A stretch of 64,000 nucleotides of DNA from the NCBI GenBank assembly GCA_008729055.1, contig SDUX01000168.1:1-64000 (forward strand). Direction: 5' to 3'. This DNA is from Pyropia haitanensis (lineage: Eukaryota > Rhodophyta > Bangiophyceae > Bangiales > Bangiaceae). Positions 55,852 through 64,000 of this stretch are shown piece after piece. Both the position numbers and the translations under genes were made by a program. Below the pieces are notes generated by a model, which saw only the letters and a program-made list of their open reading frames with translations, did no database searches and was not told the DNA's origin. How positions within the stretch are numbered: position 1 is the first letter of the stretch; the number at the start of each line of letters is the position of its first letter.

Positions 55852-58800
55852 CTGCCAGCGGGAAGCGCCGCCACGTGCGGGTCTGCGGGCGACGTCGGCG
55901 GCCGCCGACACGCGAGACGCGCGGCGTGGTGGCCGGTGCCGGCGGCTGGGCGCGCGGCCGCACCCGCCGAGGGCGGGCGCCGGCACGGGCGCGGTGGGCG
56001 ACGCGGGAGGATCGCGACCGCACGGGGGTTGCGGCGCGCACAGCGACGGGCCGCCCCGCCAACGGCGGCAGCGCGGCGTCGACGCGCCGCCCGCGCCCGC
56101 CCTGCCGCGGCGGATCGCGCGCGCGCGGGCGGTGCGTCGGGGGCACCATCGGCCCGCCCGCCCGCGCGCGCGTCCCGTCACACCCGTGTCCCGCCAGACG
56201 CACCGTACCCCCGCCCCTCGCTCTCATCCTCGCGCCATCCCCGCCACCCCGCCTTTCGTTGTCCGTTACCACATACCAAAAACGGCGGCGGTATCGGCAG
56301 GAGGGCGGACGACAAAAGGAAACGGTGCATAACGAAAACAGAGAAGAGGAGAAACGGGCGGTCAAACGCCACGTGCCTCGACTCGCGGGTGGGCGAGGTG
56401 GGGCGTGGCCGACCGTGCGTGGTGGACACCGTCGGGAGGGCGGGCAGACGGGCAGACGGGCGGGAGGGGGGGCGGGCGGGAAAACAGACAGACCGGCAGG
56501 CGGGAGGGCGGGAGGGGGGGCGGGCGGGAAAACGGACGGACCGGCGGGCGGGTCGGCGGGCGGGTCGGCGGGCGGGCAAACAGGCGCGCTGGTGGGCGCG
56601 AGCGCGGGGTCGGGCGGGCGGGCGGCATGGGTGGTCCCGGCGTCGCGCGCGGGCGGGCAGTCAGGGCGGGGGCGGAGACGGCGGGCGGGGCCGCGTCGTG
56701 GTGCGCCGTGGCGATCCGCCCGGTTGGGTTCTGTGGCCGCGCAGGTGATGCCGGCGGCGGCGCAGCGGCAGCGGTGCGGGTCGGGACGGCGTGGCGGGCC
56801 GCGTCGGGACGCGGTTGCGCTGCCGCGCTCGCCGCCGCCGCCGACCGCGTAACCGCGGCACCCGCTCCTACACCGTTGGCGGCCGACGGCCGCCACGGGC
56901 GGCGCGCTGCGGCTGGGGTGGCCGTCTGCGTGGGTGGGCAGCAGGTGCACGGCAGCGGCAGCTCCGCTCCTGCCGCCGCCCCCCTCCCCGCCCCCCCCGC
57001 CTGGGGCGCTGGGGGGCGGGGGGGGGGCGCGCGCGCGACGAGCGGCGGCAGATGCACTCCGTCTGCGGCTGAGTGTACCTCTCTCCCGCTCGGCGATTCA
57101 AACGCGGCAGTAGATCTGCCTGCCCCCGCCCCTCGGTGGCGGTTTGTGTCAGACCCGGTGCGCGCGGCGCAAGCGGCACGCAGACGGCCCATGCAGGCGG
57201 CTAAAGGGGCACCGGGACGGCCATTGACAGCGGCGGGGAGTGCCGTTTAACCCGAGCCGCTCCTGGTCCATGCCGGCCCGCGCGCGTGACCAGAGAGCGC
57301 AGTCCTAGAGATACGCGACTGATGTGCGCGGCCAAGGGTGTCGGATGAGAGCCAGTCACGAGACAAAGCACCGCAGCTCGCCGTGGAGTGAACCGCGCCC
57401 AGTTGGGACTCAGAATTGACTGAAATCACGATTAGCCAAACTGGTACCATTCGATCCAAAAAGTCACAACAAGTGGCATTTTCCACAAACTTTTGTGTCT
57501 CGTCCAATGACATCGCACACGCGCTGCTTCAGCGCGGCGCTTTGAATACAACAGAGACTGTCAGCAGCGCGGCTTCCAATGAAAATACGTTACACCTTTG
57601 CCACGTGATCCTACCACCAAAATCTGATGTCCATCTGGGCACACCAGTCCTGTGACCCACGTTTTTCTGCCCGCCCGCCCTCCGCCCAGTCTGACTGCCC
57701 AGACCCCGCCTACATCCTCGCCTGCCAACCTCCCCGCCTGCCCACCTCCCTGGCTACCCACCTGCCTCGCACAGCTCTTTGTTTGTTGGGGGGAGGGTGC
57801 GGGAGGGCGAGAGCGGCGGCTTGTGCGCATGGAAAGGAGTCGGGTCGGCGGTTGCGGGGGGCACCGTCTGCTGTTCTGTTTGGGGTGGTCGGCTCTGGTG
57901 TCGGTGGTGGTGACGGGTTTGCGTTATCTCGACGGCGGGTAGGGACCATTCTGTAGTGGCGGCAGCGTCGGTAGTTGGGGGGAGGCGGGGTTGGCGGTGC
58001 CGTTTTTGATGGCGGGCTGTCGGGCAGTTTGCGGTGGTAAAGACGTCGTTTCGGCCAAAGCGACGGCATCCGCGACGCGTGGGTGCCCGCCATGTGCACG
58101 GCGGCGCGCGCGGCGGTGGCGGTGGCGGCGTCGGTGGTGGCGGCGGCGGCGATGGCGGCGGCGGCGATGGCGGCGGTGGCTTTTTGTGCTGCCTGCGGGA
58201 CTGAGCCGCGGATCAGAAGTGCTGGAGGGGTCGGGCGGGGGCGAGCACCTTGGCCGCCGCCCTCTAATTGTCGGCATCTGGCGACGGCGGCCGCGGTGGC
58301 GGTGATGGCGCCGGTGGCGGTGGCGACGGGCGCGGGGACGGCGGCGACGGCGCCGTCACCGCGGCCACAGCGGCCGCCCTCCTCCCTCCGACGCCGTGCT
58401 GGGCGCGACCGCCTCGCCGCGGCGCGGTCACCCGCCGCCGCGGCGGCCAGCGTGGCCGCCGGCCGATGCGCTTCGGCGGCCGTGCCAACAGACACCACCG
58501 CCACGCCCCGCGTCGCGGCCACCGCGGCCGTCGTGCCCCGCCGACCGTCCCTTCCCTCTCCCCGCTTTTGATCACATTCCCCAGCCTCGAGAGGCAGCCG
58601 CCAGCCGTCTCGTGTGTGGACGAAAGCGCCCCTTAAGAGGGCAGAATGAAAAGCAAACGGTTCGCGTCCCAATTGCGGACGCCCTCACGCGTGGACCGCG
58701 ACACTGTCGGCTACCGTCCCGACTCGCCTCCTGCCGCCCGCTGTCTCCACGCGCCGTTCCAGGTTGTGACGTACGGCGCCACGACGCAATTGAAAAGGGC

Positions 58801-61800
58801 GGCGGGCCCCACGCCGGGATGTGTGCGTCGAGACAAAGTGGGCGCGGCGGTTTTGGTTTTTCTTTCTTTTTCTTGGTGAAGGGGAGGGAGGGGCACGGAG
58901 GACGACGTGCGCCACGCCCGCTGGGCCGGCAGCGTGGCGCGCATCGCCAGGGGCGGGCCGCGTGCGGCTGTCGGCGGCCTGCTGGCGGCGAGGGCGGCCG
59001 CCGCACCGCCGCCGATGCGGGTGCGGTGAAAGGGGGGGGGGGGGGCGGCCACGCCCCAGGCGGACGCTCCAGACGGACCGATGCGGACCGCCTCCCACAG
59101 TCGCCCACCCTCCACCCTCGCCCCCCACCCCTCCGGACCCATTTTGAAACGACCTCCACACGCACACACGCCGCCACCCTCCGCGAGCACGGGCCGCGCC
59201 ACTCACCAGACGCCATCCTGCGCGCCCCCCCCCCCGCGTCAGCCGGCGGCCGCCACCCAGCAGCACGCCACGGCGCTTGCGCCACCCTACCCCCCCCCCC
59301 AAGGCCCCTGCCAACGCGGCACGCCCTCGCGCCAGCGCCGGCAGATCGAGCCGGCGTGCCGCGCCTGCCGGCGGCAGCGGCGCCAAACGCAGGACGCGCG
59401 CGCTGGTGTGCGTCGCCGCGCCGCGGCGCCCCGCCTCGCCACGCGCCGCCCCACTCCGTCCCTCGGCGCCCCGCTACCGCCGCATCACGCCCCGTCCCGC
59501 ATTGCCCCGCTCTCCCGCCCGGCCCGCGGCGCGCCGCGCCTCCCGTTCCCATGCTCCACGATCGCTCGCCGCGAATCGCCTCCCGCGTCGGCCGCCGCCG
59601 CTCTTCTCCGCGCGCGGTGAGACTCGTCAACGGCTGCACCCCCCCTCCTCCCCGCCCCCCGCGCCCGCACGGCCCGCCCACGCGCGCACATCGCTTCCCG
59701 CCTTTGTGCGCGTCTTCCCTTCTCCCCTCCCGCCACCCCCGCCGCTGGCCGCCCCCTCCCGCTTCCCCCCCCCCGCCGCTCCGCGCCGCCCGCCCATTTT
59801 GCCTCCACCACGGCTGCGGTGTGTGGGCCGCCCCCACGCGCGCGCACGCGCCGCGGCGGGCGCCAGTCGCCGCGGCGGATGGGCGGCGATGGCGCGCCGC
59901 CTCCGCTGCCCGTTGCCGCTGCCGTTGCCGCCGCCGCTGCCGTTGCGGCGGCTGCCGCCGTTACGGGAGCCACCGCCGGGTGGGGCGTGGCGGGCGGTAC
60001 CGCCCGCACGGCGGTCGTTGTCGCCAACGACGGCGCCAGTGAGTCGCGGGGGCGCTGCGGCCCGCGCTGTCGCGGCCATCGGTAGCGCCGGCGCGGTTTC
60101 GACGTGCCACGCCCATCGCGGCAGCGGGCGGTGGGGCCTCCCGCTGCTCCCGCCGCGCGCACGCCACTCCCCACCTCTGCACCTACCGTCGCCCGCCCCT
60201 TCCCCCCCCCAACGCCCACTCCGATCCGGCATCCTCCCCGATCGCTGCCCCGCCCGTCTTTCCGCACGCCAACCCTGGCGCTGGTGCGGCGGGCGCGGAG
60301 AGCGGCAGCGGATGGGGGCGGGCATGGGATGGCGGCGCGCGGGGGTCACCCGCGACGTGCCCGCCGGTGCTGTTGCCGCCGCCATCACGCGCACCCCACT
60401 CTGACGCGGCGGCGACGATTCGACGGCGGCGGCCGGGTGCCACCCAGCGGCGGCACTCCCGGCCGAGCGCCCCTCTGCCCAAGACGGCGTCCATTGGCGG
60501 TGAGCTCTGTTTTTTTTTCCTTCCCTCTTTTGATTTTTTTTTTTGTTTCGGCCCGCCCGCTGTTTTTGGTTGTGCTTCTTGCGCGTCTGTCGTCCGATGG
60601 TGTCCAGCCTCTTTCACCCCCATCCCGGTCCGCGCCAGGCGGCCCTCCTGGAGGGCATGGATATCCCTGTTGCCGTCCCCCTCTTCCCGTACGTGGGGGG
60701 GGAGCGGGGATGGCATGCGCGGACGGGGGTGGCGCGAGAGCGCCGCCTCCTCAATCACGCCCGCGCCGGGGAGGGGGGGCGTTGTGGCGCCTCTTCTTCC
60801 CGCGCGCGACGCCACCGCCCGCTGCTGAAATACGCAGTGGGCGTGGGCGCCACCGCCCGCTGCTGAAATACGCAGTGGGGGGGGGCGCCACCACCCGCTG
60901 CTGAAATACGCAGTGGGGGGGGGCGGGAGCGCCCGCTGCTGAAATACGCAGTGGGGGGGGGCGGGGGTTTGGAGGGGCTGGTCATCGACGGATGACGACG
61001 ACGGGGAGCCGCCGTGGCGGCGCCTGTGTGGTTGACCGAGAGTTCTTCTGTTGCCTGTGTGACCCACCCCCGACGGTCTGCCGTCCTTGCCTCACCTCAA
61101 TCCGTAACAGGTGGCTCCCGTCAGTGGTGGCGGAGTCATTCCTGTGGTCGCCCTGTTCTTCCCATGTGGTGGGGGGGGGGCTTGGCTCATGCGGATGGCA
61201 GTGGCGTTTTGCGGCGCCTCCCCTGTATCGCGCCCGTGTCGTGAGGGGGGGGGATCGCTCCCGCGCTCCCCCCCGCTGACGCGCGGCGCCACTACCCGCT
61301 GCTATTACGCAGTGTTATGGGTGCGGGGCAGGGGGGACTGGCCGTCGGTGGATGGTGACGGCGCCGCGCGCGTCGCGGCGCCGGTCGCGCTGGTCGGTTG
61401 TCTCTTTGTCGGCTTGTTGAGTTTGCTTCTCGTTTCTCCCTCTCGCCTGACCTCCGTCGACCACCGGTCATCCCTTCCCCTTTCCGCTCCGCAACGGGAG
61501 GCTCCCCTAGTCGGGAGCATGGGCTCTCCTGTTACCGTGCCCCTCTTCCCATACTGGGGGGGGGGGTTCGGCGGGTGCGGACGGCAGTGGCGTTCGAGCG
61601 CCGCCCTCGTATCGCGCCCGCGTGCCGGAGGGGGGGGGGGGGGGCGCGCTCCCGCGCGCCCTCCCCTCCCCGCACGCGGCGCCACTGCCCGCTGCTCTTA
61701 CGCAGTGGCATGGGGAGGGGGGTTTGGGGTGGCCAGTGGTCGGCGGACGCCGACGGCGCCGCGCGCGTGCCGCCTGCTTCCTGTTCCTGGCGCATGCGCG

Positions 61801-61900
61801 GGGGGCGGCGGGATTACGCAGTTTGACGGCCGGGTGAGGGAGGAGGGGCGCGTCGTGCATTATCTTGGCGCGTACAGGTGCGGTGGAGCGACCTACTCTA
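55852..61900. other. Copy 3 spacer and triplicate blocks
   Basis: Co-linear with 13,523-19,570 at a constant offset of about 42,328. Contains the G-rich minisatellite (about 56,439), the alanine-rich uncertain ORF (58,672-57,710, minus), the 39-bp repeats (about 60,810-60,965) and the three diverged blocks (about 60,510-61,810). Only scattered single-base differences from copy 1. Confidence 0.85.
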
Positions 61901-61958
61901 GAGCCCTGACCGTGCGACTGACTTTTTTTGTGTTTGTCGTCCTGGCCGCTTTTCTTCT

Positions 61959-62100
61959 ATGGCTGTGATTGGTCTGCTACTGTTTTCTGTTTTCATCGCT
62001 GTCACTTCGAAACACCCTTCTTCGAGCTTTCCTGTCGTCGACACGTCCCTGGCTGCGGTGTTGGTGCCGCCTCTTGCGGCGGATGCCGCCGCGTGTCGCT
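61959..62100 (+). other. Copy 3 signal-peptide-like ORF start
   Basis: Same MAVIGLLLFSVFIAVTSKHP opening as 19,631. Identical sequence, so it adds no independent support for coding. Confidence 0.3.
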
Positions 62101-62119
62101 GCGGCCTCGTTGTCGGAGA

Positions 62120-63715
62120 TCGCGGCCGCGCGGGCGGGTGCCCCCCCCCCCGACATCGGCGAGCTGCTGCTGTTGGCGGCGGCGCCTGCCAACTGGCGGC
62201 GCCGCCCCCCCCCCCAGCCGACGGCGGCAAGTTGTCGCTGTTGGCTGCGGCGGCTGCCGGCGGGCGGCAGCGCCCCCCCCCCCCGCCGACGGCGCCAAGA
62301 TGTCGCTGTCGGCGGCGGCGCCTGCCAGCTGGCGGCGCCGCCCCTGCCCCACCGACGGCGGCGTGATGTTGCCGTTGGCGGCGGCGCCTGCCAGCTGGCG
62401 GCGGTGCTCCCCCCCCGCCGACGGCGGCATGTTGTCGCTGATGGCGGCGGCGCCTGCCAGCTGGCGGCGGTGCACCCCCCCCCCCGACGGCGGCGTATTG
62501 CTGGTGTTGGCGGCGGCGGCTACCGGCTGGCGGCGGTGCTCCCCCCCCCGCCGACGGCGGCAAGATGTCGCTGTTGGCGGCGGCGCCTGCCAGCTGGCGG
62601 CGCCGCCCCTGCCCCACCGACGGCGACGTGATGTTGCCATTGGCGGCGGCGCCTGCCGGCTGGCGGCGCCGCCCCCCCACCCCATGACGGCGCCAAGATG
62701 TCCCTGTTGGCGGCGGCGCCTGCCAGCTGGCGGCGGTGCTCCCCCCCCCGCCGACGGCGGCATGTTTTCGCTGATGGCGGCGGCGCCTGCCAGCTGGCGG
62801 CGGTGCACCCCCCCCCCGACGGCGGCGTGTTGCTGGTGTTGGCGGCGGCGGCTACCGGCTGGCGGCCGTGCTCCCCCCCCCGCCGACGGCGGCAAGATGT
62901 CGCTGTTGGCGGCGGCGCCTGCCAGCTGGCGGCGCCGCCCCTGCCCCACCGACGGCGACGTGATGTTGCCATTGGCGGCGGCGCCTGCCGGCTGGCGGCG
63001 CCGCCCCCCCACCCCATGACGGCGCCAAGATGTCCCTGTTGGCGGCGGCGCCTGCCAGCTGGCGGCGGTGCTCCCCCCCCCGCCGACGGCGGCATGTTTT
63101 CGCTGATGGCGGCGGCGCCTGCCAGCTGGCGGCGGTGCACCCCCCCCCCGACGGCGGCGTGTTGCTGGTGTTGGCGGCGGCGGCTACCGGCTGGCGGCCG
63201 TGCTCCCCCCCCCGCCGACGGCGGCAAGATGTCGCTGTTGGCGGCGGCGCCTGCCAGCTGGCGGCGCCGCCCCTGCCCCACCGACGGCGACGTGATGTTG
63301 CCATTGGCGGCGGCGCCTGCCGGCTGGCGGCGCCGCCCCCCCACCCCATGACGGCGCCAAGATGTCCCTGTTGGCGGCGGCGCCTGCCAGCTGGCGGCGG
63401 TGCTCCCCCCCCCGCCGACGGCGGCATGTTTTCGCTGATGGCGGCGGCGCCTGCCAGCTGGCGGCGGTGCACCCCCCCCCCGACGGCGGCGTGTTGCTGG
63501 TGTTGGCGGCGGCGGCTACCGGCTGGCGGCCGTGCTCCCCCCCCCGCCAACGGCGCCAATATGTCCCTGTCGGCGGCGGCGCCTGCCAGCTGGCGGCGGT
63601 GCCCCCCCCTCCCCGACGGCGACGTGTTGCTGGTGTTGACGGCGGCGGCTGCCGGCTGGCGGCGGTGCGCCCCGCCCCCCGACGGCGGCATGTTGTCGCC
63701 GTCGGCGGCGGCCGC
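62120..63715. repeat. Array D, copy 3 (three higher-order repeats)
   Basis: The CCCCATGACGGCGCCAAGAT monomer recurs at about 62,682, 63,014 and 63,346, period 332 bp, one more than in copy 1. Confidence 0.9.
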
Positions 63716-64000
63716 TGACTGGCGTCGCTGCACCACCCCGACGGCGGCAAGTTGTCGCCGTGGGTGGCGGTCGCTGGCTGGCACCACCGCCACCCCCCCG
63801 ACGGCGGCAAGTTGTCGCCGTTGGCGGTGGTCGCCGGCTGGCACCACCGCAACCCCCCCGACGGCGGCAAGTTGTCGCCGTTGGCGGTCGTCGCCGGCCG
63901 GCACCACCGCCACCTCCCCGACGGCGGCAAGTTGTCGCCGTTGGCGGTGGTCGCCGGCTGGCGTCGCTGCCCCCCCCCCGACGGCGGCAAATTGTCGCCG
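63716..64000. repeat. Array E, copy 3, running off the window
   Basis: Four to five clean 60-bp monomers. Continues beyond 64,000. Confidence 0.9.

Noticed and set aside
54026..56852. Two overlapping 768- and 816-codon plus-strand ORFs
   Set aside because: Both read array B in different frames. All three frames are open there, so none has coding evidence.
1..64000. tRNA, rRNA or snRNA genes
   Set aside because: No convincing B-box, cloverleaf or conserved rRNA core was seen on either strand by eye. The initiator-tRNA match at 9,574-9,587 is only the 14-nt primer site.

Overview
The window is GC-rich, repeat-dominated nuclear DNA of a eukaryote. It holds a Ty1/copia LTR retrotransposon with a half-tRNA(iMet)-type primer site, eukaryotic-looking splice signals, long CCG-rich satellites and no bacterial operon logic. 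A GC-rich alga, for example a bangiophyte red alga, would fit, but nothing here proves the lineage. I recognise no complete host gene and no rRNA or tRNA gene. The only confidently coding sequence is the copia element on the minus strand.

Layout. 1-12,660 is satellite array A (units of about 0.7 kb), interrupted at 4,408-10,323 by a nearly intact copia element with 734/736-bp LTRs and an A5 target-site duplication. Then follow a possible minus-strand exon (12,721-12,804), array B (about 220-bp units, 12,830-13,312), a second possible minus-strand exon (13,359-13,522), about 6 kb of spacer with three diverged tandem blocks near 18.2-19.5 kb, array D (about 66-bp monomers in a 332-bp higher-order repeat) and array E (60-bp monomers) up to a 25-N gap at 21,845-21,869. 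This order, A-(copia)-B-spacer-D-E, is 'copy 1'. 21,870 to about 44,000 repeats the same order, including the copia element at the same site, but with single-base insertions and deletions throughout ('copy 2'). About 44,000-44,765 is clean array E. 44,765-49,400 is single-copy DNA with tandem hairpins, weak exon candidates and a 1.7-kb inverted-repeat element. 49,400-64,000 is a clean 'copy 3' of A-B-spacer-D-E without the copia insertion.

The most important reading is that copy 2 is probably not a biological duplicate. Its differences from copy 1 are almost all 1-nt indels, it starts exactly at a 25-N gap, and it carries the copy-1 base at every position I checked where copies 1 and 3 differ, as well as the copy-1 array lengths and the copy-1 copia insertion. 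It looks like an uncorrected long read used to extend the right-hand contig back over sequence already in the left-hand contig. Copies 1 and 3 are then the real pair: either a recent tandem segmental duplication (offset about 42.33 kb in these coordinates, about 20 kb if copy 2 is removed) or two haplotypes joined end to end.

The copia element is young. Its LTRs differ only by two C-homopolymer indels, and the empty insertion site survives in a neighbouring array unit. It encodes gag, zinc knuckle, protease, integrase, reverse transcriptase and RNase H, but the frame breaks twice between integrase and reverse transcriptase, once at a homopolymer.
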